IMG/VR virus record: IMGVR_UViG_3300028802_000186
Location: 1-56,476 of that record
From: a virus
Strand: one strand, 5' to 3'
DNA: 56,476 nucleotides
In this document: piece after piece, positions 17,453-27,093 of the stretch
Numbering within the stretch: position 1 is the stretch's first letter
Layout of the letters: the number at the start of each line of letters is the position of its first letter
The notes under the pieces: model-generated
What the model saw: the letters and a program-made list of their open reading frames with translations, nothing else
Told to the model about the DNA's origin: nothing
The model's database searches: none
Position numbers and translations under genes: made by a program

Positions 17453-17682
17453 CCGCCCCGACGGAGCAACCGATGCCGACACCCAATGGGCGGCCGTCGG
17501 TGCAGGGCATGGTGATCGACGACCTGGAGACCCGGCTGCGGGTCGGTATCCAGCGGTACGGCACTCCGTTGCAGGCGTTCAACGGCCGGGACGCGCTGCG
17601 GGACGCATACGAAGAGGCGCTCGACCTGGCGTGCTATCTGCGGCAGGCGATCGCCGAGCGCGACGCGGAGGTAGATGGCTGA
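17449..17682 (+). CDS. MazG-like/DUF small helical protein
   Basis: 77 residues. RVGIQRYGTPLQAFNGRDAL then AYEEALDLACYLRQAI is a common actinophage motif block. The E-E-x-x-D pattern recalls all-alpha NTP pyrophosphohydrolases, but the protein is shorter than a full MazG. It could be a nucleotide-binding remnant. The stop overlaps the tailspike start (TGATG). Confidence 0.55.
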   Translation: MTAPTEQPMPTPNGRPSVQGMVIDDLETRLRVGIQRYGTPLQAFNGRDALRDAYEEALDLACYLRQAIAERDAEVDG

Positions 17683-19673
17683 TGTCCTTCCCTGCTGGCC
17701 TGACCCTGGTCACCGTGCACTGCCGCCTCGACCTGCCGCCGAGCGGCGGATCGTCCGGCACCATCACCTTCACCAGCCAGGGCCCCCTGGTCGGCGCGGT
17801 GGACAACAGCATCGTCCCGCCGTTCGACATTGACGGGACTCTGGTCAACGGGCAGTGCACGGTGCAGCTCCCGGCGACCAACGACCCCGACTGGACGCCC
17901 GTGGGTTGGTCGTATCTGGTGCAGGTGGTCATCGCCAACGGCGTCAACTGGGTCACCGGCACCGCGCAGTTTGACTATCAGGTCACCTCGGTTGAGTTGG
18001 CCGACGTGTTTCAGCCCAACGGTGCCGCGCTACCTGGGGTGTCGTATGTTCCGTCGTCCCTGCTGTCGGTGGTCACTCCCTCGGGGGATGTCACCGGCGT
18101 CGCGGATACGGCGGCGATTCAGGGGGCCGAGAACGGCGGCCGGTCGATGATCAGCCTCGCGCCGGGCATCTTCTACGTGACGGGTCTGACCAAGAACGCG
18201 AACACTGTCTGGCAGGGGTCCGGTCGTCTCGGGACCACGATCAAGCTGGCCGACAACGTCAACGCCGCCGCCGTGATCACGACGGCGGGCTTCAACTCGC
18301 TCACCGGCACCGGCGTCGAGGGCGGCCCTGGCGGCTGGGGGATCCGGGATCTGACGGTCGACGGCAACAAGGCGAATCAGACGGTCAAGCCGGACGGTAT
18401 CCGCCTGTACGGGTACAACTTCGACATCACCGATGTCAGCTTCACCAACGTCGCCAAGGGCATGTATACGGAGTGGCGCGACTTCGGCGGGTCGGGCATT
18501 CCGGGCAAGACGATGGAGTCCCGCTACCTCGGCGTCAAGATCAACGCCTTCGACACCTACGGCTGGCAGAACAGGGGCCCGCACGACTCCCGCGCCTTCG
18601 ACCTGACCATTTTCGGCCCCGATCTGGCCACCGCCTACGGCTACTGGGGGCAGGAGTCGACCGGGCTCTACTCGTCGGCGGGCACCCAGATCATCGGCGG
18701 CCACGTGTGGGGCTCCCCGTTGTGGGATTGGGTGCTCGACAGCCAGACCCACCTGTTCGAATGCATCAGCGAGGTTTCCGCCCCCGGCGGCGGTCAGGTC
18801 CTCATCCGGGCGAACCTGTGCCAGGTCAACGGCGGCGTCCTGGTCATCTACCAGGGCTTCACGGCGGACGGCTGCGGCATTCAGCTGGGCGACCTCACGC
18901 ACCCCGTGAGTGGGGTGCGGGTCGACACGACCATGCTCGGCTTCACCGGGGTGGACGCGGCGCACGCGGCGATCAACGTCGTCAACGACGCGGGCTCCAA
19001 CGCCATCGACGCCACGGTCTACCAGCCCACCGGCACCGCCCTGTGGGGCACCCCGAACACGGGCTTCTCCCGCTACAGGATTGCCGGGGCGGGCGCGGCG
19101 ACGCGGGGCGCCAACGCCGCGATCAGCCTGCAACTGCTGCTCGGGCGCCACGTGTTCGACATCCCGGCCGGTGTCGGGCAGGCGTTCCTACTGACGAGCA
19201 ACGGCAGCGACGTCGTCAACGTCAACACCGCCAGCAACCGCCTGGAGATCATCGGGGGGATGCTGGCCCGGATGTACTCCGACCCGTTCTACTCGACCCC
19301 GGCGATCGAACTGGACTCCACCAAGGGGCACATCAACATCCCGGCGCCGACCACCGCCCCCGGGGTGACGCTCGGACCGGCGATCGGCACCAGCGGCAAC
19401 GGTGCTTCCGTCACCGTGTCCGGCAACGACATGCGCGGCACCGTGTCCATCACCACCGCCTCCACCGGCGTGGGTACCGGCACCGCCGTGACGTTGACGT
19501 TCGCCAGTTCGTGGGGCGTGACCCCCGCCGTCTCGCTGACGCCGGTCAGCGCGATCGCGGCGGCCCGGCAGGCGTACGCGCAGGCGATCTCGCCGACGCA
19601 GGCCCTGATCGGTTTCGGGGTGGCCCCGGCGATCAGCACGACCTACGTGTTCGCCTACCAGGTGCTTGGCTGA
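17682..19673 (+). CDS. Pectate-lyase-like beta-helix tailspike
   Basis: 663 residues. The start was taken at the TGATG junction. Residues 1-115 form a beta-sandwich-like virion-attachment domain (PPFDIDGTLVNGQ). Residues about 120-480 have right-handed beta-helix features: repeated G/N/D-rich turns and GIRDLTVDGNKANQ followed by DITDVSFTNVAKG, as in pectin-lyase-fold spikes. The C-terminal about 150 residues are Thr/Ser/Ala-rich strands. Expected to bind or cleave surface glycans. Its place between tail chaperone candidates, before the tape measure, is unusual. Confidence 0.7.
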   Translation: MSFPAGLTLVTVHCRLDLPPSGGSSGTITFTSQGPLVGAVDNSIVPPFDIDGTLVNGQCTVQLPATNDPDWTPVGWSYLVQVVIANGVNWVTGTAQFDYQVTSVELADVFQPNGAALPGVSYVPSSLLSVVTPSGDVTGVADTAAIQGAENGGRSMISLAPGIFYVTGLTKNANTVWQGSGRLGTTIKLADNVNAAAVITTAGFNSLTGTGVEGGPGGWGIRDLTVDGNKANQTVKPDGIRLYGYNFDITDVSFTNVAKGMYTEWRDFGGSGIPGKTMESRYLGVKINAFDTYGWQNRGPHDSRAFDLTIFGPDLATAYGYWGQESTGLYSSAGTQIIGGHVWGSPLWDWVLDSQTHLFECISEVSAPGGGQVLIRANLCQVNGGVLVIYQGFTADGCGIQLGDLTHPVSGVRVDTTMLGFTGVDAAHAAINVVNDAGSNAIDATVYQPTGTALWGTPNTGFSRYRIAGAGAATRGANAAISLQLLLGRHVFDIPAGVGQAFLLTSNGSDVVNVNTASNRLEIIGGMLARMYSDPFYSTPAIELDSTKGHINIPAPTTAPGVTLGPAIGTSGNGASVTVSGNDMRGTVSITTASTGVGTGTAVTLTFASSWGVTPAVSLTPVSAIAAARQAYAQAISPTQALIGFGVAPAISTTYVFAYQVLG

Positions 19674-19683
19674 GGGGGAGTCG

Positions 19684-19986
19684 ATGAGCGGGTTGCGCGT
19701 GAAGCGGGTCATCTGGACTGTCGTGTTCCTCGGGATCACCCTGGCGGCGATCGTCATGGAGGTCGTGGCGGGGCTGTGGCATCCGACCGGCTGGACGATC
19801 CCGTGGACGGAGTACATCGCCACCTACGTGCCGTGGCCGGTGCAGCTGGCCGCCTACGTGGTGCTGGCCGTGTGGCTGCCGTTCCACTTCTGGCGCCACG
19901 ATCACATGCGCAAAGCCGCATACGAGCAGGGCTATCGCGAAGCGGTCGACAACGCCAACGCCATGCGCCGGTTCGATGGCGGCTGA
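19684..19986 (+). CDS. Two-helix membrane protein
   Basis: 100 residues after GAGGGGGAG. Hydrophobic helices at about 9-29 and 51-69, the second Trp-rich and ending HFWRHDH, then a soluble helical tail. It could be a holin-like or membrane accessory protein; the lysis genes are elsewhere, so the role is open. Overlaps the next gene by 11 bases. Confidence 0.65.
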   Translation: MSGLRVKRVIWTVVFLGITLAAIVMEVVAGLWHPTGWTIPWTEYIATYVPWPVQLAAYVVLAVWLPFHFWRHDHMRKAAYEQGYREAVDNANAMRRFDGG

Positions 19987-20545
19987 CGCCCTCGCCGCGC
20001 TGCGAATCTGGGCGCTTGAGGTAGAGCTGGCGGGGGAGACCTTCGTGGTGCCCGCCCGTCCGGCGGCCGACTGGTTCCTCGCCATCCTCGACGAGGATGT
20101 GCCGCTGCCACTGATCCCCGGGATGATGGGCGACGGCGCGGAGGACCGCATCACTGACCTGCTGCTGGACGAGAAGGTGACGCCCGAGCTGATCGCCACA
20201 CGCTCGCGGGAGCTGCTCACGGCGGCGGCGGGACGGCCCTGGTGGGAGGCGGACCGGCTGATCCGCTCGTCCGGCGCGTCCTGGCACATCATCGGCGGCG
20301 AACTGACCCGGCTCGGGGTGGACCTGAACGCGGTAAGCCTGGCGGCGGCCCTGAATGCGATCTACGTGGTGTGCGTGCGGACGATGGACGAGAAGGAACG
20401 CAACCGCTTCGACATCGACCTGCGGCTGCCCCCGATCGGTGTGGAGGGCGTGAAGGCGGAGGAGATGTACGACCAGCGGGCGGCCGAGTCGGCGTTCGCG
20501 GCCCTGATGGGCCAGGCCCAGCCGCCTGCACCCGTAGGATCCTGA
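19976..20545 (+). CDS. Second tail assembly chaperone candidate
   Basis: 189 residues immediately before the tape measure, the position of the T-type chaperone. The core ETFVVPARPAADWFLAIL and later GRPWWEADRLIRSS are like actinophage tail chaperones. It has its own ATG and is not obviously a frameshift extension of the gene at 16654. Confidence 0.65.
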   Translation: MAADALAALRIWALEVELAGETFVVPARPAADWFLAILDEDVPLPLIPGMMGDGAEDRITDLLLDEKVTPELIATRSRELLTAAAGRPWWEADRLIRSSGASWHIIGGELTRLGVDLNAVSLAAALNAIYVVCVRTMDEKERNRFDIDLRLPPIGVEGVKAEEMYDQRAAESAFAALMGQAQPPAPVGS

Positions 20546-20548
20546 GTC

Positions 20549-22951
20549 ATGGCTGGTGTGCTGGGTCGGGCGTTCGTGCAGGTGTTCGCCGACCTGTCGA
20601 AGTTCACGCCTGGCCTGCGTCAGGAGATCAAGAAGGCGCTCGACGAGCAGACCAAGGGCCTGAAGTTCGAGGAGCTGGACAAGTCGGCGACCAAGGCGGG
20701 CGAGTCGGCGGCCGACGAGCTGGGCAAGGGCGTCGACAACAAGATCGACAAGAACATGGACAAGGAGGGCCGCAAGGGCGGGTCCTCCTTGTGGAAGGGC
20801 CTCTCCGCCGGGCTCAAGGCCGGTGCCGCCCTCTTCCTGCCCGCGCTGATCGCCGTCGCCGTTGAGCTGGTCGCCGCCCTCGCACCGGCCGCCACCGCCC
20901 TCGCCGCGACGCTGCCCGCCGCGATCGCCACCGCCATCACTGCCGGGGTGGCGCTGAAGCTGGCGTTCGACGGGGTGGGCGGGGCGCTGAAGAACGCGTT
21001 CGATCCAGCCAAGGCGGCGCAGTTCGACGAGGCCATGAAGAAGCTCACGCCGTCGGCGCGCGCCTTCGTCATGGAGATCAAAAACTTGCACCCGGCGTTC
21101 AAGCAGTTGCAGCAGGACGTGCAAGAGGTCTTCTTCGCCCAGCTGTCCGGGACGCTGACCCGGGTGTCCAAGACGCTGCTGCCGACGCTGCACACCGGGC
21201 TGACTCAGATCTCCAAGGATCTCGGCAAGGTGGGCAACAGCTTCCTCAGCGCGTTCGGTAGCCGCAAGCAGGACATCGCGTCGATCTTCACCTCCGCACA
21301 CGAGGCCATCAAGCCGTTCATCCCGGCTCTCGGCGCCGTGGCGGGCGCGTTCGTCACCCTGGCGGCCGTGGGCGGCCCGCTGTTCGCCAGCCTCTCCGGC
21401 GGCCTCGCGAACATGCTGATGACCTTCTCGCAGTTCATCGACAAGGCGGCGGCCTCGGGGGCGCTGGCGCAGTTCTTCAATGACGCCCTGGTGATCCTGA
21501 AGCAGCTGGGCGGCTTTCTCGGCAGCGTTTTTGATCTTGTCACCGCGATCATCTCCGCCCTCCAGGCGGACGGCGCCCAAGCCCTCGGCTTCCTGACCAC
21601 GCTAGTCGGCCAGCTGGCCGCGTTCTTCGCCACCGCCCAAGGCAAGGAAGCCCTCAGCGAGCTGTTCCGGCTGCTGAATACCGCGCTGTCCACCATGGCG
21701 CAGGTGCTGACGCCGCTGCTCCCGGTGGTCGGCCAGCTCGCGGGGACGTTCGCGGGGACGTTCGCCGACGCCCTGGTCACGATCACGCCGTTCCTGGTGT
21801 CCATCGCCGACCTGCTCGCCAAGCATCCTGATCTGCTCGCTGCTGCGGTTACCGCGTGGATGGCGTACCGGGTGGCCCTGCTCGCCGTCGCCGTCGCAGA
21901 GGGGATCGTGGACGCCCTCAACCCGGTCGGCTGGATCATCCTGGCCATCGCCGCGATCGCCGCCGGGGCGTACCTGATCTACAAGAACTGGGGTGCGGTC
22001 ACCAGCGCGCTGACCTCCGCCTGGGGTGCCATCAAGGGCTTCTTCTCGGGCATCTGGCAGTGGATCATGTCGGTGGGCAAGGACATCGGCAACTGGTTCA
22101 CGGTCACCCTGCCCGGCTTCTTCGCCAGCATCCCCGGCCGGATCTGGGCGGTCCTGAGCGCGCTCCCCGCCCTGCTCGGGCAACTCTTCCTCAACGCCCT
22201 CAACGCCGCCGGGTTCGCCATCGGCGTCGGCATCGGCCTGATCCTCGCGTTCTTCATCAAGACGCCCGGCCTGATCTGGGAGGCCATCAAGGGGATCGGA
22301 CACCTGTTCGTCGACCTGTGGAACCTGGCCTTCTCCTTGGGTAGGGCCGCCCTCGACGCGGGCGTGGCCGCCGTGATCTTCGTCTTCACCGAGCTGCCCG
22401 GCAAGATCGCCGGGTTCGTGGCCAAGCTGCCCGGCATCATCGGCGGTGCGTTCAAGAATGCATGGGACTGGGCGAGGCGCGAGGTGCGCGATGGCGCCGA
22501 CGCGGTGGTGACCTTCGTCAAGAACCTGCCCGGCCGCATCTCCGGCTTCATGCGCAACGTGGGGCATGACATCCTGTCCGGGCTCCGGTCCGGGATCAAC
22601 TCCGTGATCGGCAGCTTCAACTCCGGCATCAACCGGGTCGGAAGCCTGATCCATATCGGGCTTCCGAACATTCCTCTGCTGGCGTCCGGCGGCATGGTCA
22701 ACGCGCCCACCCTCGCGGTCGTCGGCGAGGCCGGGCCGGAGGCCGTGGTCCCGATGAGCGACCCGTCCCGGGCGGCGGCCGTCGCCAAGAGCACGGGCCT
22801 GCTCGACATGCTCGGCAGCAAGCTGGGCAGCGCAGGCACCACGCTGGTCAAGGTCTACCTCGGCACCCGGGAGATCACCGATATTCTCGACACGCAGATC
22901 GACAAGAAGATGAACGATCAGGCCAACGAGCTGGCGTACGGGACGAGGTGA
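20549..22951 (+). CDS. Tape measure protein
   Basis: 800 residues, the longest tail gene. A charged helical N-terminus is followed by long hydrophobic alpha segments (about 90-140, 280-300, 430-490), repeated W-x-x-I motifs, and a C-terminal GGMVNAPTLAVVGEAGPEAV signature common in tape measures. It sets tail length; at roughly 1.5 angstrom per residue the tail would be about 120 nm. No lysozyme or peptidase insert is seen. Confidence 0.85.
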   Translation: MAGVLGRAFVQVFADLSKFTPGLRQEIKKALDEQTKGLKFEELDKSATKAGESAADELGKGVDNKIDKNMDKEGRKGGSSLWKGLSAGLKAGAALFLPALIAVAVELVAALAPAATALAATLPAAIATAITAGVALKLAFDGVGGALKNAFDPAKAAQFDEAMKKLTPSARAFVMEIKNLHPAFKQLQQDVQEVFFAQLSGTLTRVSKTLLPTLHTGLTQISKDLGKVGNSFLSAFGSRKQDIASIFTSAHEAIKPFIPALGAVAGAFVTLAAVGGPLFASLSGGLANMLMTFSQFIDKAAASGALAQFFNDALVILKQLGGFLGSVFDLVTAIISALQADGAQALGFLTTLVGQLAAFFATAQGKEALSELFRLLNTALSTMAQVLTPLLPVVGQLAGTFAGTFADALVTITPFLVSIADLLAKHPDLLAAAVTAWMAYRVALLAVAVAEGIVDALNPVGWIILAIAAIAAGAYLIYKNWGAVTSALTSAWGAIKGFFSGIWQWIMSVGKDIGNWFTVTLPGFFASIPGRIWAVLSALPALLGQLFLNALNAAGFAIGVGIGLILAFFIKTPGLIWEAIKGIGHLFVDLWNLAFSLGRAALDAGVAAVIFVFTELPGKIAGFVAKLPGIIGGAFKNAWDWARREVRDGADAVVTFVKNLPGRISGFMRNVGHDILSGLRSGINSVIGSFNSGINRVGSLIHIGLPNIPLLASGGMVNAPTLAVVGEAGPEAVVPMSDPSRAAAVAKSTGLLDMLGSKLGSAGTTLVKVYLGTREITDILDTQIDKKMNDQANELAYGTR
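21076..21088 (+). repeat. GATCnAAAAC site
   Basis: GATCAAAAACTTG within the tape measure, encoding E-I-K-N-L; the right half diverges. Confidence 0.5.
21534..21546 (-). repeat. GATCnAAAAC site
   Basis: GATCAAAAACGCT read on the minus strand; on the coding strand it encodes V-F-D, a different protein frame from the K-I-E-N copies. Confidence 0.6.
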
Positions 22952-22955
22952 GCTG

Positions 22956-24248
22956 ATGTCCACGATCACCGCCACCGCCGACAGCGCGAAGTCCCAGATC
23001 AGACTTGACGTCGATTTCAGTGACATCGATGCCCCCTACGTGCTGGTGAACCGGGTCGACCCGGCAACCGGCGCCACCACTGCGGTGCGCGGCCACGGCT
23101 CTTCGACGACCATCGCAGGCGTTGCGTACGCACCCATGCAGGCCGGGTACAAGGCGGTCCTGTATGACACGGAGGCGCCGCTGGACAGTGCGGTCTACTA
23201 CACGGCTGCGGCCCCCCTGGTGACCCTGAACGCCAACCCGACGTTCGCCGGTGGCTACGTCGACCCGTGGTACCCCACCGACGCGGCCGTCACCATCCGG
23301 CCCACCTCCTCGCGGTCCGGCGCCGACTTCCTGTCGTTCTTCACGGCGGGGGCGACGGCGACCCCGACGATCCGGGCGGAGGACATCGCGGCCACGCCGG
23401 GCGCCTCGTTCACGGTGACGGCCACCATGTCCGCCAATGTGTCGCAGGGCGTCTCCGTGGGGATCAGCTTCCGGGATGCCGCCGGGGCCATCCTGTCGAG
23501 TACCAGCACTTCCGCCACCGTGCTGGCCGCAACCGTCGTGACGGCCACTGCGGTCGCCCCCGCCAATACGGTGTCCGTGCAGGCGTTCATGACGATGTCC
23601 GGCACCCCGGCCGCGACGACCATCGTCAGCGTCAGCTCGATCACCGTGGTCTCTGCCGCCGGTTCGGCGACCTCGGGCGGCGCACTGCTGCCGTCGCTGG
23701 GGGCCAGCCAGCTGAAGGATCCGCTGCGTCCCGGCAACAATGTTCGGGTCGATTTCGCGTTCGACCCGAACCCGCTGTGCATCCCGGCGGAGGGTGTCTT
23801 CTGGCAGAGCCTGGACGTCGAGCAGCAGGCGGCCAACGCGGCGACGTTCAACGTCAACAACCAGCCGAACCCGGTCGTCGTCTCCAAGGTGCGCAGCTCA
23901 CCCACGTCCACCCTGACTCTGGTGTCACGCACCTTCCCCGACCGGGACCGGCTGATCACGCTGCTGGCGCCCGGCTCACCGCTGCTTTTCCAGGCGCCCG
24001 ACGAGTACGGCCTGCCCGACCGGTACCTGTCCGTCGCCGCCGACTCGATCGCCCGGGTGCTGCCCGACCACAGGTTCCCCATCCGCGTCTTCTCGCTGCC
24101 CCACGCGGTCGTGAGCTCACCCGGCGGCCCCATGCAGGGCACCGTGGGCGCCCGCTGGCAGGACACCTGCAACCGGTATGCGACCTGGGCGCTGGTCACC
24201 GCCGCCGGGCTGACCTGGACACAGGTCCTGCAAGGGCTGGCTGGCTGA
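22956..24248 (+). CDS. Minor tail protein (distal-tail-like)
   Basis: 430 residues. It has an N-terminal immunoglobulin-like strand series (IRLDVDFSDIDAPYVLVNRV), a carbohydrate-binding-like beta-sandwich at about 85-230, and a C-terminal tail-tip region with RDRLITLLAPGSPLL and WQDTCNRYATWA. It lies directly after the tape measure, matching a distal tail protein that opens the tip complex. Its ATG is five bases after the upstream stop. Confidence 0.65.
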   Translation: MSTITATADSAKSQIRLDVDFSDIDAPYVLVNRVDPATGATTAVRGHGSSTTIAGVAYAPMQAGYKAVLYDTEAPLDSAVYYTAAAPLVTLNANPTFAGGYVDPWYPTDAAVTIRPTSSRSGADFLSFFTAGATATPTIRAEDIAATPGASFTVTATMSANVSQGVSVGISFRDAAGAILSSTSTSATVLAATVVTATAVAPANTVSVQAFMTMSGTPAATTIVSVSSITVVSAAGSATSGGALLPSLGASQLKDPLRPGNNVRVDFAFDPNPLCIPAEGVFWQSLDVEQQAANAATFNVNNQPNPVVVSKVRSSPTSTLTLVSRTFPDRDRLITLLAPGSPLLFQAPDEYGLPDRYLSVAADSIARVLPDHRFPIRVFSLPHAVVSSPGGPMQGTVGARWQDTCNRYATWALVTAAGLTWTQVLQGLAG

Positions 24249-25390
24249 TGGTGTGGGCCGGGGGTCTCGACGCGCAGTACCGGGACGCGCTGACGCGCCC
24301 GCACACGGTCTTCAACCAGATCGACGTGCTCGACCGGCAGGGCGACGTTCTGCTGTCCAATCTGCCGATCATCGACGGCAGCGTGCGCGCCACCCTGAAC
24401 AGCCGGGTGGCGCGCGTTCTGAGCCTGTCGGTAGACCGGTCCTGGTTCCCGCTGCTCCCGAACGGCAGCGTCGACACGGGCGGGCTGCTGACCCCGTTCG
24501 GGAACCGGCTGCGCGCCTCCCGTGGCATCGTCTACGGGGATGGCTCGCTCGCGGAGTTCCCGGTGTTCTACGGGCGCATTGAGCAGGTCCAGATGGGCCG
24601 CAACGGATCGGTCAGCGTGTCCGCTAATGATCTCGCCGCCGACGTTGTGGACGCGCAATTCGAGAGCCCGCAGTCCTCGGTGACGACGAATACGATCACC
24701 ACCGAGTTCCGGCGCCTCGTGCAGGGAGCGCTCTCCGACGCCACGTTCGGCACCTCTGACCTGACCGGCGTGCTCATCCCGCCTCTGGCCTGGCAGTCCG
24801 ACCGGGCGCAGGCCCTCGACGACATGAGCGCCACCGTCGCCATGCTGTGGTACCCGCTCGCCGACGGGTCGTTCGTGCAGCGCCTCGTGCCGTGGACCAA
24901 CCCGGGCCAGGTCGCCCAGGTCACCCTGGCCGACGGCACCAACGCGGCACCAGGGGTGAGCAACACCGTCGCCGACTGGCAGATCAGCGTGTCCCGCACC
25001 GGCGTCTACAACAGCGTGGTGTTCGCCTCGGAACGGCAGGACGGTACGGCCCCGGTCTACGCCATCGTCCGCGACGTGATCGAGGGCTCCCCCACCAACT
25101 ACCTGGGCAACTTCGGCAAGAAGCCGCTCTTGATCCAAAACCAGGCGGCGTTGACGCAGTCGCAGTGCCTCGCCGCCGCGCAGTCCGCCCTGAAGGCCGC
25201 GACCGCCATCACCCAGGTCTGGGACCCGGTGTCGATCGTGCCCGACGCCTCCCTCGAACTGGGCGATCTGATCGCCATGCGCGCCGAGGACGCCGCGAGC
25301 GTGCAGGTGGTCGTCGGTTTCACCCTGCCCCTGCGGGAGACTGGCGACATGAGTCTGAGCCTGCGCGCGTATGCACCGGTGGCGTCGTGA
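24248..25390 (+). CDS. Minor tail protein, DUF5047-like
   Basis: 380 residues starting in TGATG overlap. The start MVWAGGLDAQYRDALTRPH and IDVLDRQGDVL with DGSVRATLNSRVAR is the DUF5047-type N-terminus of actinophage tail-tip proteins. The body resembles a baseplate hub. Likely part of the tail tip. Confidence 0.75.
   Translation: MVWAGGLDAQYRDALTRPHTVFNQIDVLDRQGDVLLSNLPIIDGSVRATLNSRVARVLSLSVDRSWFPLLPNGSVDTGGLLTPFGNRLRASRGIVYGDGSLAEFPVFYGRIEQVQMGRNGSVSVSANDLAADVVDAQFESPQSSVTTNTITTEFRRLVQGALSDATFGTSDLTGVLIPPLAWQSDRAQALDDMSATVAMLWYPLADGSFVQRLVPWTNPGQVAQVTLADGTNAAPGVSNTVADWQISVSRTGVYNSVVFASERQDGTAPVYAIVRDVIEGSPTNYLGNFGKKPLLIQNQAALTQSQCLAAAQSALKAATAITQVWDPVSIVPDASLELGDLIAMRAEDAASVQVVVGFTLPLRETGDMSLSLRAYAPVAS
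25132..25144 (+). repeat. GATCnAAAAC site
   Basis: GATCCAAAACCAG within the DUF5047-like gene, encoding L-I-Q-N-Q. Confidence 0.55.
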
Positions 25391-25860
25391 GCACCAGGCT
25401 GGCGCACCAGACGCAGAAGGCCGCCGGGATCGGCAACGGCATGCGCACCGCCACCATCGCGGAGGTCTCCCCGCTCACCCTGTCCGTGAGCGGCGGCACG
25501 ATCTCCTCCGGCGTCGGCGTGCTCGGCTCGTACATCCCGAACGTCGGGGACGTCGTCGCGGTCTTCCGGCAGGACTCCTCGTGGCTGATCCTGGGTCTCA
25601 CCCAGGCCGGGCCGAGCGCTGCCGTCGGCGTCGTGACCATCACTCCCGTGGCCAACACCCCCACGTCGCTCGCCGTGGTCTTCCCCGTCGCCCTGGTGGG
25701 CGACAACTTCGCCTGCCAGGTAACCGCCAACACGACCGTGCCCGGCTCGGCCGTGCTGGAGGTTTCGTACACCGGCCTCTCCGCCGCCGGTGTGACGTTG
25801 TGGATCTACCGCACGGGCACCACCCCCACCCAGCTCTCCTACAGGGTAGAGGCGTACTGA
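25387..25860 (+). CDS. Tail-tip OB-fold-like protein
   Basis: 157 residues from a GTG in GTGA overlap. GMRTATIAEVSPLTLSVSGG and YIPNVGDVVAVFRQDSSWLI is the OB-fold pattern of phage spike or hub proteins. The C-terminal half is another beta domain. Probably a tail-tip component. Confidence 0.7.
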   Translation: MSTRLAHQTQKAAGIGNGMRTATIAEVSPLTLSVSGGTISSGVGVLGSYIPNVGDVVAVFRQDSSWLILGLTQAGPSAAVGVVTITPVANTPTSLAVVFPVALVGDNFACQVTANTTVPGSAVLEVSYTGLSAAGVTLWIYRTGTTPTQLSYRVEAY

Positions 25861-27093
25861 ATGGCCACCACCGGGTACAGCGACACGTTCAACCGGACCG
25901 TGGCCAACGGGCTCGGCACGGCCACCTCCGGCCAGGTCTACACGCTGTCCGGCGTCGCGACGCAGTTCAGCGTGGCACCCAGCCAGGCCAGCATCGCGAT
26001 CGCCACCAGCGGGGAAAAGATCGGCTACATCGACTTCCAGACGCAGGACGTCGACATCACCGGGCAGGTGGCGTTCACCGCGATACCGGCCACCAACCTG
26101 GCCACCGCCGGTTTCGCCGCGAAGCTGTCCAGTCCGAGCAACTACTTCGTCGGCTCGATGATGGTCGCCGCCGGAGGTGCGATCTCGCTGCGCTTCTCCA
26201 AGCTCGTCGCGGGCAGCCTGGTGACCATCTCGACAACCGCGACCGGGCTGACCTACGTCGCGAACACCTTCTACAACCTGCGGTATTCGATCTTCTGGAG
26301 CCGCACGCTGCAGACCAACGTGATGCAGCTGAAGCTGTGGGTGGTGGGCGGCACCCCGCCGGGCGGCTGGATGGCGACCGCCACCGATCCGAGCTTCACC
26401 GACTACACCGCAGGCCGGTCGGTGGGCATCCACGCCCGTGACGAGTCGACGGTGGCGGGCACGATCACCACCCGGTACCGCAGCGTCCTGGCCAGCTCGT
26501 ACAACCTGCCGATGCCCGCCACGACGGACCCGATGTGCTACGACCCGGCCATCACCTACCCGAAGCAGACCGCCCTGGAGTCGCTGGCCGACGCCGCTGA
26601 CGCCGCCATGGCCACGATCGACCCGCTGACCTCGCTCGCCGGGCTGTTCCCGCGCGTGCGGGTCAGCAACAGCAACGTGCCCATCGACACGGCCACGTTC
26701 GGCGGCACCCTCGTCTTCAACGCCACCGAATTCAACGTCGGCACGGACACCAACCTCGGATATGACAACACATCGCTGTATCTGCCGGTCGGCATCTGGT
26801 TGGTAACCTTCGAAATCCGACTCACGGAGGCCGCGAGCAATTACCTGTCCCTGTTCGCATTCGGCACCGGCCCTGCCATCGGGGAACCGGCGGTGAACTT
26901 CCGCTCCAACGCGGTGCAGACAAACGATCTGGGTGTCGGAGGCTGCGGGCACATGTCCATGCTCACCTACTCCACGGACCCGACGACGCCCATCCAGTAC
27001 GGCATGACGATGTTCCCGAACAATCTCGCGACGACGTACGTCATCCAATACATGGCCCTGTCCGCCATCAAGGTCTCGGACTATTTCGCATGA
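25861..27093 (+). CDS. Tail fibre or receptor-binding protein with lectin-like domain
   Basis: 410 residues directly abutting the upstream stop. Residues 1-210 look like a concanavalin/LamG-type sandwich (YSDTFNRTV, FSKLVAGSLVTI). Residues about 270-410 resemble a C1q/TNF-like trimer head (YDNTSLYLPVGIWLVTFEIR). A candidate for host-surface binding. Confidence 0.65.
   Translation: MATTGYSDTFNRTVANGLGTATSGQVYTLSGVATQFSVAPSQASIAIATSGEKIGYIDFQTQDVDITGQVAFTAIPATNLATAGFAAKLSSPSNYFVGSMMVAAGGAISLRFSKLVAGSLVTISTTATGLTYVANTFYNLRYSIFWSRTLQTNVMQLKLWVVGGTPPGGWMATATDPSFTDYTAGRSVGIHARDESTVAGTITTRYRSVLASSYNLPMPATTDPMCYDPAITYPKQTALESLADAADAAMATIDPLTSLAGLFPRVRVSNSNVPIDTATFGGTLVFNATEFNVGTDTNLGYDNTSLYLPVGIWLVTFEIRLTEAASNYLSLFAFGTGPAIGEPAVNFRSNAVQTNDLGVGGCGHMSMLTYSTDPTTPIQYGMTMFPNNLATTYVIQYMALSAIKVSDYFA

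Noticed and set aside
23255-25138. Long minus-strand ORFs such as this one (also 2587-4092, 19754-21580 and 25099-27105)
   Set aside because: They lie antisense to well-supported tail or giant genes, are Arg/Gly/Val/His-rich, lack ribosome sites and show no family features. High GC makes such shadows common.
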